A DNA stretch of 37,441 bases from Sporisorium sorghi (taxonomy: Eukaryota; Basidiomycota; Ustilaginomycetes; Ustilaginales; Ustilaginaceae), in the NCBI GenBank assembly GCA_023212695.1, contig JALCCG010000213.1, forward strand, positions 1-37,441, given 5' to 3'. The notes below the pieces were generated by a model. That model worked only from the letters and a program-made list of their open reading frames with translations, searched no databases and was not told the origin of the DNA. The position numbers were made by a program, and so were the translations under genes. Of the stretch, positions 19,385 to 28,624 are shown one piece after another (within the stretch, counting starts at the first letter, position 1; every line of letters starts with the position of its first letter).

Positions 19385-19959
19385 CGTGGAGCAGGGGGTG
19401 GATATGGTTGGTAGTAGTGGTGTAGGGGATTACAGTGAGTTGGTAAGGGTGATCCGGCGGAGGTGAGTTGAGGATGGGCAGATGTGTTCTTAAGAAGACC
19501 CGCTCATCGAAAGGCGAGACGTGCTCAAGACGCAGAACAAGGCACAACGTCTGAGTGGACAGGCGCAGCAGCAGCAGCAGCAACCCTTGGTCCACCTGCG
19601 CACAACAGCAGCCACCTCCGTCGCATCCCGGAAAAGCTGTGTCGCCAAGCATCACGCGCGCACTCCCCCTTTCCCTTTGACCCCTCCTGCGACACGCTTC
19701 ACCCTCACTCTGTGCGCACGAGTGCATCAACACACACACACACACACACACACGGGGAGCAAGGAACAAAGGGCACAGAGGGAAAAAAGAGCCGACGCTC
19801 GATGCTCGCCGCGCACCAACTCGCAGGCGTTCCGAAATGAAGGCGCCGCGTCATCTGCGCTTCAGCCGTTCCAGAGTCATAAAGAGGCGCTTTCCCTTTC
19901 CCTCCATTCCCTTGTCATCCTACACCACCTCCCCTCCACTATACTGAGAGCGACTTTGG
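19385..19959. promoter_or_regulatory. Gap before the 1435-residue gene, with a (CA)n run
   Basis: These 575 bp lie between the small minus-strand candidate and the first large unknown gene. A CA repeat of 23 nt lies at 19731-19753, and the sequence just before the ATG at 19960 is C/T-rich, as in other leaders here. The overlapping short frames are low-complexity and I do not call a gene. Confidence 0.45.
19731..19753. repeat. (CA)n microsatellite
   Basis: An uninterrupted CA run of 23 nt lies about 207 bp upstream of the start codon of the 1435-residue gene. Confidence 0.9.
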
Positions 19960-22900
19960 ATGAACAACACGCACACGCGCACACAGCCACTTTCGCAGCT
20001 CGACGCGTACCTAGCAGCCGTGCGCGCCGGGCGTGCTGAGGCCGGATACGGCGGCTGGGCGAGATTGCGTTCTTCTCAGCCACATGCTACTGTTTCCACC
20101 ACCGCGGGTGCCAGCTTCGGCAGCAGCAGCGAAACTGACACCTCTACCGTGCACAGCATGCTCGACGATATCGCAGACGCGCCGCCCGATCGCGCAGCTG
20201 AAGCGCCTGGCGATCTGCAGGAAACTGGAGTGTTCGCCGCGACATCTCAAGCCGAGCCCACTTCATCTCTGGACGACGTCGAAATGACCATGCACAGGTC
20301 GCCACTGCCCACCACCAGCGAATTAAGTGCAGAGGCAGAAAATGTATGCACGGTCGAGGCGATCCGTGAGGTCTTGGCGCTGAACGACGACGACGGCCCT
20401 GCAGGAAGGCTGTACAGCCCCGATTCGGATGATGCTACGTACGAAAGTCACGTTTCGAAAGATACATCGCTCGAGACTGGTTTAGACGCTTTGTCGAGCG
20501 ATTTTGGCGCATCTGGTACGGCGGGTGGTGCGTCGTCGAGCGGAGACGACGGTTTCGACGAAGAGTCGATCGATTCTCGTGCAGGGGAGCTCTCGCCGCT
20601 CGAAGCAGGATTCGAGGACGCTCGGGAGCATCCATCAGCGCTTCAAGCCAGCGCAGGCGACACATCGGCGGACGATCACGCTGCAGAGGATCCTTCGACG
20701 TCGAGTCCGATATCAAACGGCTCGCCGCACACCGACGGCCCGGAAGGCTCGACCTCGCTTCAAGGCATTCCAGACCGACCATCAACGCTCAAAACCTCTC
20801 CCGAGGAGTCCTCGCCGCTTCGACCAGGCGAAGGCACAGATTCGCCGCTGCACGAAGCCGAATCATCCGACACATCGCTATCGTCCGCAAACTCGGAGGT
20901 AGACGAGCTCGAGTCGGAGGACGAACAAGACGACTCCTCGGCACAGCACAGTCGTGTCCAGCCGGAAGAGCAGCTCAAACCGCCATCCGCGTCGCCTCCG
21001 GAACAGGACGAGCTCGACGAGTCACGCGAGCAAGCACCGTCCACTTCTTCGCAGCTGGACGAGCTGCAAGCAGAGACCGAGCAGAGCCAGAGCGTGCCGC
21101 AGCCGCGTATCCTGCGGTCCAGCAGTCGAGCAGCGGCAGCGCAAGAGATACAAGCTCAGCCTCGGCAGCGAAGACCCACACGAGCGTCCGCAAAGTCCAC
21201 CGCCTCCAGCACGCTCCGCAAGACTCTCACTAAAAGCAAAGCGTCCAAGGCGATCACTACGACCGAGGTATCGAAGGCGTCCACAGAAAGCACAGCGTCC
21301 ACCGCGCTCACTGCGAAAAAAGCATCCAAGAGGTCCACTTCAATCCAAGCAAAGCCCCGCGCCGACCCCAGCCCAGCGACAGCCTCGACGCCAGTCCACC
21401 CGGCAAGGGAGAAGCGCCATTCGTTCCTCAAAGGCTGTCAGATCGTCAAGACGATTTGTAGGGGCAATATGCGCTCGTCCAAGGTCAAGGTCGAGGAGGA
21501 GGCCGCGAAGGAGTCCAGCAGTGACGGTGGGAAGGCTGCGAAGGGGAAGGCGAAGGTTGATGGGGCTAAGGGTGGGAAGCAGGATAGCGAGATGCAAGAT
21601 GGCGGGAAGCGGGAAGGCGGAAGGAAGAGGAGGGGTCGCGAGTCCAGGCAGACTGAGGAGACGAGCAAGACGTCCACAGCTCAGGCGGTTACAAGCACGT
21701 CGGCTGAGAACAAGCCAGGTCCAGGCAAGCCAGCTGCAAGCAAGTCGCCCGCAAATGATAAAGCGCCAAGCAAGCCAGACGCGACCCGACCTCCCGCCAA
21801 GCAACCACGTACTCGCAAACGCTCCAACAGAAGAGCGAAGAAGGAGGCGAAGCGGAATGCCAAGGCTCAAACTGCCAAGGCAAGGGCAGCAACGGCACTC
21901 CTCCGGCAACACGAAGCCGAGGAGCGCCAGCAACGGGAAGAACAACAACAGCAAGATGCCGAACGACGTCAGCAAGAGATCGTCCAGCAAGATGCCGAAC
22001 GCGAGCAAACCAGCGAGCAGGCACAGATGCACGACGCAATGGACGAAGAGGTCGGCGACGAGGCTCAGTGCATGCCGAAAGATCACGAGGCAGTTGATGA
22101 GGTCGCTGAGACCGAGGGGGAGGCACAGGAAGAGGAGGAGGACGAGTTCGACTGTTTCAGCGACAGCTTGCTCTTGCAAGCGCTGGAAGAAGGGCAGGGC
22201 GACGTCAGCGCACAGGCGGTGGAAGAGATGCTGGAGTGCTGTGAGCCGGAGCAGGTGGAGGAGGATACGTCGACATCAGCGACACTGCCGATACCGTCCA
22301 AGTCGGCGATGCTGTCGACAGCCTCTGCTCCCGCTGCACCCTCAGCAGCTTCGACAGCCTCGACACCCTCGACACGTTCAACATTTGCGACTCCGCCGAC
22401 ACTGCCGACGCCGCCATCGCAGTCAACATCGCCATCCCCGCCATCCCCGTCAGCGCCGTCCACAGTGCCAGTGGCGCCGGCGGCGGCAACGTCTCGGCCC
22501 GCATCAGCTGCTGTTGCTGTGTGCAGCGATGCTTTCCAGAGCGTCGATGCAGCCAGGAAGCCATCGCAGCATGTCGCGTCTGCCGTCCAAAACGTCGCTT
22601 CTCAGAGCGAGAAACCTGCCGCTCGACCCTCGTCGCGGCCTGTCGCCACTGTCTGCAACGGCTCCACACGGAGCACAACGCACACGCAGCATTCAGCGCC
22701 GCCTGCCGTTGCACGCGACCGAAACCGCCCTTCAACCGCTGCTGCAAGCACCGTTCCATGCACCGTCACTCGATCCAGCACCTCACCGTCAAGCACTGGC
22801 CGTCAAGCCACTAGCAGCACCGAAACTCCCGCGCCATTCAACCGATGCTACGTGGAGATCACCCCTCTCACATCCGCACAAAGGCGGCTGTACACCTTCC

Positions 22901-24267
22901 TGTCCACGACAGACGATCTCCTCGCCAGACCTGTCGACAAGGGCAAGAAGCGCAAAGCTGCCGAATCGCCAGTCGAAGAAAGCAGTGACGAAGAGGACAT
23001 TCGCCCTGCTGCTGCGGAAACAAAGCTGAAACGGAGCCCAGGTAGGCCGTGGAAGCGCGTCCAGCCGCGGACAGGCAACGTTGCCGCTAACAGGCGGGTT
23101 GAAGGCGACGAAGAGGATGAGGACGAGGCGTACAGGGAGCTCAACATTGCAGTTGCGCGGCTGGAGGGGGAGGTGGATGATGGTGAAGACGAGACGTATT
23201 CGGAAGGCAGCGATGATGCGGCGACGAGCAGCGACGGACGAACTCGTAGGAGGAGAGGAGGAGGAGGAGGAGGAGGAGGAGGAGGAGGAGGAGGAGGAGG
23301 AGGAGGAAGGGGTAGAGGGAGGGGGAGAGGAAGAAGGAGCTTGTCGGCAAGGGGAGCCGGGCAGGAGAGAAGGGGATCGCCAGCGAAGCGCGGATGGTAC
23401 TCACAGGGTGGGTCGACGATGGCGGCGTCGACTGCGGGTAGGAAACGGGGCCTGGGGCAAGGTGATGCGACTGCAGCGTCGATGTCGAAGAGGAGAAAGC
23501 GAGGCCACACGTCGGGCGAGGTCTTTGATGCGACCTGGCAAGATCGATCTGGTCGCACCGAGTACCCGAGCCGAATGCACCCACCACCACGTGCTGGGGC
23601 GAGTCGTCAGCAAGAGGTTGGTGTCAGAAGCGACGCCGACGATGGCTCACTTTTGACCCTCGTAGGCGCCACCTCGATATCCGAGCTTCACCAAGAGGGT
23701 CTAGTCGACATCCGAGCCGGCTTCAAGAGCAACCGAGACCTCCTCCTGCGACTTTCTGGCATTCATCTGCCAGCCGTCGACAACGCGACGCGCAGCCCCT
23801 CTCCCTCCCCGTTCGACGAGTTCGACCACCTCGACACTCAACGATCCTTTCACGACGCTCCTGCCTCTTCACCGTCCAGCTCGGCGCCGCTGCGCCTCTC
23901 GCGCTCCTTCGCGCACGCCCCACTGACACCCTCACCCACGCACTCGGCCTCCACCACTCAGGATCCTGCAAAGCATCTCACCGAACGCATCCTTGCCGAC
24001 GCGCGCCTCCTCCAGTCCGCCGCCGAGGAGGCGCAGTACGCATTCAGCCGCGCGCAAAGGGCGTACGACCGCATGTCGCTCGACCTCGCGCTGCTGGGCC
24101 ACGACGCGGGCGCGCAGAGCGCCACGATCAACGATTATGCGCAAAAGGTGTCGGCGTTTTCGCGATTTGCAGATCTCCACGCTGCTGGCGTGGAGAGGAC
24201 GTTGATGTACGGCGCGGATAGTGTTCCACAGGTGCAGCTGGAGGAGTTGAGGCCGCAGAGGAGGTGA
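19960..24267 (+). CDS. Large low-complexity protein of unknown function, paralogue A
   Basis: This 1435-residue single-exon frame begins at ATG 19960. I do not recognise a family. Residues 50-400 are acidic and rich in Ser, Glu and Asp. Residues 400-700 are basic, with Lys/Ala/Ser repeats and nuclear-localisation-like clusters (RTRKRSNRRAKKEAKRNAK). A Gln/Glu/Arg coiled-coil-like stretch lies near 650-690. An AT-hook-like core SPGRPWKR sits near residue 1025 and a long Gly run then GRGRGRGR near 1100-1125. The C-terminal about 200 residues contain VDIRAGFKSNRDLLLRLSGI (near 1248) and a helical segment ILADARLLQSAAEEAQYAFS, both matched in the next gene. A nuclear or chromatin role is inferred from composition only. 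Other frames overlap because of the biased composition. Confidence 0.75.
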   Translation: MNNTHTRTQPLSQLDAYLAAVRAGRAEAGYGGWARLRSSQPHATVSTTAGASFGSSSETDTSTVHSMLDDIADAPPDRAAEAPGDLQETGVFAATSQAEPTSSLDDVEMTMHRSPLPTTSELSAEAENVCTVEAIREVLALNDDDGPAGRLYSPDSDDATYESHVSKDTSLETGLDALSSDFGASGTAGGASSSGDDGFDEESIDSRAGELSPLEAGFEDAREHPSALQASAGDTSADDHAAEDPSTSSPISNGSPHTDGPEGSTSLQGIPDRPSTLKTSPEESSPLRPGEGTDSPLHEAESSDTSLSSANSEVDELESEDEQDDSSAQHSRVQPEEQLKPPSASPPEQDELDESREQAPSTSSQLDELQAETEQSQSVPQPRILRSSSRAAAAQEIQAQPRQRRPTRASAKSTASSTLRKTLTKSKASKAITTTEVSKASTESTASTALTAKKASKRSTSIQAKPRADPSPATASTPVHPAREKRHSFLKGCQIVKTICRGNMRSSKVKVEEEAAKESSSDGGKAAKGKAKVDGAKGGKQDSEMQDGGKREGGRKRRGRESRQTEETSKTSTAQAVTSTSAENKPGPGKPAASKSPANDKAPSKPDATRPPAKQPRTRKRSNRRAKKEAKRNAKAQTAKARAATALLRQHEAEERQQREEQQQQDAERRQQEIVQQDAEREQTSEQAQMHDAMDEEVGDEAQCMPKDHEAVDEVAETEGEAQEEEEDEFDCFSDSLLLQALEEGQGDVSAQAVEEMLECCEPEQVEEDTSTSATLPIPSKSAMLSTASAPAAPSAASTASTPSTRSTFATPPTLPTPPSQSTSPSPPSPSAPSTVPVAPAAATSRPASAAVAVCSDAFQSVDAARKPSQHVASAVQNVASQSEKPAARPSSRPVATVCNGSTRSTTHTQHSAPPAVARDRNRPSTAAASTVPCTVTRSSTSPSSTGRQATSSTETPAPFNRCYVEITPLTSAQRRLYTFLSTTDDLLARPVDKGKKRKAAESPVEESSDEEDIRPAAAETKLKRSPGRPWKRVQPRTGNVAANRRVEGDEEDEDEAYRELNIAVARLEGEVDDGEDETYSEGSDDAATSSDGRTRRRRGGGGGGGGGGGGGGGGGRGRGRGRGRRSLSARGAGQERRGSPAKRGWYSQGGSTMAASTAGRKRGLGQGDATAASMSKRRKRGHTSGEVFDATWQDRSGRTEYPSRMHPPPRAGASRQQEVGVRSDADDGSLLTLVGATSISELHQEGLVDIRAGFKSNRDLLLRLSGIHLPAVDNATRSPSPSPFDEFDHLDTQRSFHDAPASSPSSSAPLRLSRSFAHAPLTPSPTHSASTTQDPAKHLTERILADARLLQSAAEEAQYAFSRAQRAYDRMSLDLALLGHDAGAQSATINDYAQKVSAFSRFADLHAAGVERTLMYGADSVPQVQLEELRPQRR
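23254..23307. repeat. (GGA)n repeat encoding polyGly
   Basis: A long GGA run in paralogue A encodes a run of about 17-18 Gly followed by Gly-Arg repeats. In another frame it would read as polyGlu, so an out-of-frame indel would change the protein drastically. Confidence 0.9.
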
Positions 24268-24778
24268 GGGTGCAGCGAGCATTCCATTGTAGCGTAAAGT
24301 CACTGTACAGCAGTAAAGTTAAAGTTGTCCAGCGCAATGTGGCTGGTGCTGTTGAGCTGCATGGTGCTTCATTGTCTGCGCAAAGCTCGCTGATGTGTGG
24401 TGTTCGGGGGACGAGCAGAAGGCGCACGAATGAGATGAAGTCAAGCCGAGATGCGTTCCCCTTTTGCGGATCACATGCAAGGGACAGGCTCCAGAGTTTG
24501 CCCTGGATCCACGAAATCGTGTCTGAGATGCGCACGACAAGTTTGACTTGTCGAGCCAAATGAGAGACCAAGATGGACCAATAGATGTTGGTAGATCTTC
24601 GAGACTTGTCGTGAGTATATAGTAGGCCGCGTTTGCTTCTGTGTCCGTAGTTCGGTGTCCCATCTTGCCAATCTTGATCAGTTGGGCTGAGTCTATCGCA
24701 AAGTCAGCACAAAAGAGCCCTAGTGTTGAAAGGTCGATCGAAGGTCTCAGTGCAGAGCACTACTGCATCGTAGCGGTC
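24268..24778. promoter_or_regulatory. Gap between paralogues A and B, with a TATA-like box
   Basis: This 511-bp gap contains TATATAG at 24616-24622, about 157 bp before the proposed ATG of paralogue B. The sequence GTGAGT at 24611 could be read as a splice donor, but no convincing first exon precedes it. No RNA gene was seen. Confidence 0.4.
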
Positions 24779-27085
24779 ATGGCTGCACTGGCAGCGATGG
24801 AGCTGGCAAAAGAAGCAGCGGGCAAGCCAAAGTCTCACGGCGAGACTTGCCAGCAGAGCAGCGACAACGCTGCTACAGTCAATGCAGAGGCAGATACGCT
24901 CGAAGCAGACAAAGCTGGTCAAGTCGACTTTCCCGTAGTGGATGACCTCGACGAGTCCATGGCGGAGGAAGAGCCGGAAGAAGACATTGTACTGCTGTCG
25001 CCACGCGCTCAGAAGCAAGACGGTGAACGCGCACGCTCGCCGCCCATCAGCACGCCTTCGCCGCCGCCTCCTCCTCGATCCTCTGTTGCGCCGCTCGCAG
25101 ATGTTCCTTCCGCGACGCTGTCCCCAAAACCACATGAAAGCAGTACCAGCAGCAGCCGCGCGACAGCGAGTCAACCCAAACTCGCAAAATTGAAGCACCT
25201 CCTCCGCCCAAAAAGCCCGCAAGAGATCGAGTCATGGAAGAAGCTCTCCTGGAGTATGTCCCAACCAACCTCAACCTATGCGCAGGCGATTCACGACTAC
25301 CACGCAGCTGGATATCGAGCTAGCGCGGCGAGAAAAAGGCTCAAGAAACTTGGACTTGCCCACGATCACATTGTTGCGCCCGGCTTGAACGGTGTGTTTG
25401 CATCGCGAGGGCTGAAGAACTTGTCGGGATCTTGCACCAGTTGGACTTGTCTCCCGGTCACAAAGGGCCACAAGGCTGAGCTGGACGACGACGCTGCCTA
25501 CTTTCAAGCGTATCAGGACACCAGGCTTGCGCAAGCTCGAGCCTGTAACGAGCGAAGTCGACTGCGCAAAGCTGGACTGCCCGGTGATCATGTTGTGGCT
25601 CCCGGCTTGGCTGAAGTGCTTGCTTTGCGAGGTTTGCGAGGTTTTCAAGATCGACGCAAGAGATCAAGCAAAAGGAAAAACTCGGTGAACGGAAGCTCAA
25701 CACTCGAACACACTCAAGGTTCCTCTATCCTTCGGCGAGGGGCTGCGACAAGCGTCAGGGCCGGCAGCGAAGCCCCCAAGGATGCCAGTCGTGTCGCATC
25801 GCAAGGTGGAGAGTCTACCGAAGATGTCGCACCAGACAGCACAAGAAAGCTTGCCAACTCTTTCTCGTCTCAAGCCTGCCATGCTGCACCGGCCTCACCG
25901 ATTCCACACACTTCTCCAAGCGTCCCTACCTCAAGTGAAGCCGTGAACGTGACAGCGCCTACTAGTCACGAAGCAGACCAAGCTGCAGCCTACATAGCTG
26001 CCTGCAAGGAAGCTCACAACGCTAGCTCCAAAGCGTCGAAAGCGCCAGCGCGGCTGAAGAGCCCCGGTCTGCCTCACGACCATATCGTGGCGCCTCGCCT
26101 TGGCGACATCGCTTCGCGTGGGATCAGCAAATCCGCGCATGTCAGACCCATCCCTTCAGACCTCACATGGTCAAGTTCGGCCGATGAGGCGGCGTCGGGG
26201 AGCCAGCAGGACGATGACGCCCTTGCCTCGCGCGGCATCGAACACCAAACCACTGTCGGGAAAAGTGCTTCATCCAGGCAGAAAGAGCTGCCTGCCACCG
26301 AATGCTCAACGCAAGTCTCCGAACGCGCTGTTTGCTTGCGCTTTGAAGAGCAAGACGATGGCGAAGCTGACGACCTGGGCTCAGATGCCGAGTCGGACTG
26401 CTCTTCTGTGCGCTCGATGACTTCGGGCGAGCTTGCTTGCTTGGGTGTGGCGGATATCCGGGGTGGGTTTGAGAGGCACAAAGCGATGCTCTTGCGGCTT
26501 GCTGGAATGAGTCCGGAGGATGTTGGTCGAGCAAGCGGCACACGGGGTCGAGGGCACAAGAGAAAGAGGATGGCGGGTGACACTGAACCGCGCAGGCGCG
26601 ATGCAGACCGTTGTTCGAGTTTCCGGGAAACGATGTTCGACGCTGCTGGATCAACGATGCAGCACTACCCGCTGTCCGCGACACCTTGCGCCGTCCACGG
26701 CGGCCCGGCCCCCACACCCACACTCGCCTCGTCGAGCCTGCCTGCACCCAGCGGCACAATCAGCAGCTGGCCAACACCGCACTTGCCCTCCGTGGCGCCA
26801 CTGCCCACCCCGACGCCATCGCTCACCTCGACCGCAAAGCAGGCGATCCTTGACGACGCATTCACGCTCGCCTCGACGCTCGGGTGGGTCAGCACGCGCT
26901 TCGGCCACGCGCAGGTGTGCTTGGAGCGGCTGCGCGGCAACCTCGGCATGCTGGGGACGCCAGTGCGGGTGCAAGACGAGGAGCGGATGGGAGAGTGTGA
27001 GGTGGCGCTGGGGGAGCTGGCGCGGTGGGCGGACGGGTTGGCGGCGTGGGTTCAGAGGGCGGTTGAGACGCGTGGCGAGTGGTGA
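24779..27085 (+). CDS. Unknown protein with three GL..DH(I/V)VAP repeats, paralogue B
   Basis: This is a 768-residue frame using ATG 24779 (MAALAAMELAKEAAGK); the frame continues upstream only through non-ATG codons. I do not recognise a family. After an acidic, Pro/Ser-rich N-terminus come three copies of a roughly 45-residue unit: LKKLGLAHDHIVAPGLNGVF (near residue 190), RLRKAGLPGDHVVAPGLAEV (near 260) and RLKSPGLPHDHIVAPRLGDI (near 425), each followed by an A-S/L-R-G-L/I motif. Near residue 555 is VADIRGGFERHKAMLLRLAG, matching paralogue A. A short basic cluster (GHKRKRM) follows. The last about 90 residues form a predicted helical region (ILDDAFTLASTLGWVSTRFG), also alignable with A. There is no signal peptide or membrane segment. 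Function is unknown. Confidence 0.75.
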   Translation: MAALAAMELAKEAAGKPKSHGETCQQSSDNAATVNAEADTLEADKAGQVDFPVVDDLDESMAEEEPEEDIVLLSPRAQKQDGERARSPPISTPSPPPPPRSSVAPLADVPSATLSPKPHESSTSSSRATASQPKLAKLKHLLRPKSPQEIESWKKLSWSMSQPTSTYAQAIHDYHAAGYRASAARKRLKKLGLAHDHIVAPGLNGVFASRGLKNLSGSCTSWTCLPVTKGHKAELDDDAAYFQAYQDTRLAQARACNERSRLRKAGLPGDHVVAPGLAEVLALRGLRGFQDRRKRSSKRKNSVNGSSTLEHTQGSSILRRGAATSVRAGSEAPKDASRVASQGGESTEDVAPDSTRKLANSFSSQACHAAPASPIPHTSPSVPTSSEAVNVTAPTSHEADQAAAYIAACKEAHNASSKASKAPARLKSPGLPHDHIVAPRLGDIASRGISKSAHVRPIPSDLTWSSSADEAASGSQQDDDALASRGIEHQTTVGKSASSRQKELPATECSTQVSERAVCLRFEEQDDGEADDLGSDAESDCSSVRSMTSGELACLGVADIRGGFERHKAMLLRLAGMSPEDVGRASGTRGRGHKRKRMAGDTEPRRRDADRCSSFRETMFDAAGSTMQHYPLSATPCAVHGGPAPTPTLASSSLPAPSGTISSWPTPHLPSVAPLPTPTPSLTSTAKQAILDDAFTLASTLGWVSTRFGHAQVCLERLRGNLGMLGTPVRVQDEERMGECEVALGELARWADGLAAWVQRAVETRGEW

Positions 27086-27268
27086 GCGAGATAAGGTCGA
27101 GAGGTAATGCAATGTATCATTGAGTCTGGCAACCGGCAAGCGAGGACAAACGAGCGACTAAAGTGAGGTGCGTGAACAGGGACGAACAGAGGTATCATGA
27201 GCAAAGCGAACACATTCTAAACGTAGTTATACAGATAACCGGGAAACAAGAAAAGTTGGGGTCCGCTC

Positions 27269-27880
27269 CTACTCGATCTCGGCAGGTTCGGACATCTTGA
27301 CGGCCTCGACGAACGCCTTGTAGTCGAAAAACTTGCCGCTCTTGTCCATAAACGGCCCGCTGAGCAGTCTATCAATCTCCTGATCCGACATCTTGTCTCC
27401 GACTTGACTCAGCCAAAACCGCAGCTCGTGCGCGTCAATCTTGCCCACGTCCTTCTCGTCAAAGCACTCGAACGCCTCCATCAGCACGGTCTGGTCATCC
27501 AGCTCCGCCAGGTGCTCGCCGAACATGGTCAAAAACTGCGTAAAGTTGACCCCTGCCGAAGCGCTGGAAGCATTGCTCTTGAAATACGATTGGAGCGTAG
27601 AGGGCGACGAGTCGACACCGAGGTTGCCAAGCATGGTCGCGATATCGGTCTGGGTGATGAGGCCGTCCGAGTCCGTGTCGATCATGTTGAACGCCTCTTT
27701 GAAACCTTGGATCTGCTTGGGGGAGAAGGCGGTGTAGAGCGCCGAGGATGACTGACGAGGGTGGTTGCCCAGCTTGCGCCCGCCGCCGCCGCCGGAGGAG
27801 GAGGAGGAGGAGGTGGCGGTGGACGTGCCACGGTTGAGAAAGGCGGCTGCGGACGAGGTTGCTGTGCTTCGTGATGCCAT
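27269..27880 (-). CDS. RLC1: Myosin regulatory light chain, Rlc1-like
   Basis: This 203-residue EF-hand protein is probably the regulatory light chain of type II myosin in the cytokinetic ring. The Ser/Gly-rich N-terminal extension (about 1-52) includes PRQSSSALYTAFSPKQI, comparable to the phosphorylated serines before the first EF-hand in fission-yeast Rlc1. The first EF-hand loop is canonical (DTDSDGLITQTD, residues 68-79). Later hands are degenerate (DEKDVGKIDAHE; the last, DKSGKFFDYKAF, lacks spacing), as is usual for these light chains. Calmodulin is excluded because three of four hands are not calcium-binding. The start is ATG 27880; the frame extends upstream only from a non-ATG codon. 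It converges with paralogue B (183 bp between stops) and diverges from the Pom34-like gene. Confidence 0.85.
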   Translation of the reverse strand: MASRSTATSSAAAFLNRGTSTATSSSSSSGGGGGRKLGNHPRQSSSALYTAFSPKQIQGFKEAFNMIDTDSDGLITQTDIATMLGNLGVDSSPSTLQSYFKSNASSASAGVNFTQFLTMFGEHLAELDDQTVLMEAFECFDEKDVGKIDAHELRFWLSQVGDKMSDQEIDRLLSGPFMDKSGKFFDYKAFVEAVKMSEPAEIE

Positions 27881-28045
27881 GGTGTAGATGTCGATGGTGA
27901 TGGCGGTATGAAAAGAGGTGTTGGTCTCGAGAGCGATGCGTTTGCTCTGCGTTTCTCGACTCAGGGACTTTCTCCCTCTCGAACTGCGGTGCAGCAAAGT
28001 CAGGCGGAAGGCGAGGGGCGAGTGCGCTCACGTGCCGCAACCGCA

Positions 28046-28082
<37 letters not shown>

Positions 28083-28197
28083 ATAAGTTGAAATTTGTAG
28101 ACTTCATTCGATCTCACATTTTCCAATTTTTTATTATTTTTATTTTTCGCACACGCCAGTTGGCCAACTGAATCCTTGGCGACAACGACGATTGATC
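27881..28197. promoter_or_regulatory. Divergent promoter with poly(T) and TATA box
   Basis: These 317 bp lie between the RLC1-like and Pom34-like start codons. A 31-T tract (28048-28078) runs directly into TATAAATAA (28078-28086), a good TATA box for the plus-strand gene about 112 bp before its first ATG. Confidence 0.6.
28048..28078. repeat. 31-nt poly(T) tract
   Basis: An uninterrupted T run immediately upstream of a TATA-like box in a divergent promoter. Confidence 0.9.
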
Positions 28198-28574
28198 ATG
28201 TCAACCACCACCATCATCATCATCCAACAAGACGACGTACAGCAGCGCTTTCGAGGACCAGCAAGAGTCGCAGCCAATCCATCGAGCACGCAAGCTCTGA
28301 TCAGGCGGTCACGCATCACACTTGATCTGGCGACGCTTCATTTGCAGCCCACGCAACCCGCTTCCGCTTCCCCACCCAAACTCGGAGCCGACATGTTTCA
28401 ATCCGCACCATCGCCTAGCCACACAGGCGCTCACTCGGCAGCGTACGGCTTCGCAACACCCGTACGAACCCCGTCGACTTTGTACCCATCGCACGCCCAT
28501 TCGCAAGCCTTGACATCTGCCAATGCCGCCTCGGCTTCGAAAGGTGTGCGCTTCCAGAACCAGCCGCTTCCCCC

Positions 28575-28624
<50 letters not shown>

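Noticed and set aside
20954..23029. 691-codon Arg/Ser/Pro-rich frame overlapping paralogue A
   Set aside because: Composition is that of a +1 shadow of a low-complexity gene. Paralogue A's frame is supported by its conserved C-terminal block, which this frame does not reach.
24611..24709. Possible 5' intron before paralogue B (GTGAGT at 24611)
   Set aside because: No good branch site or acceptor gives a coding first exon in phase; TATATAG overlapping the same place fits a promoter better.
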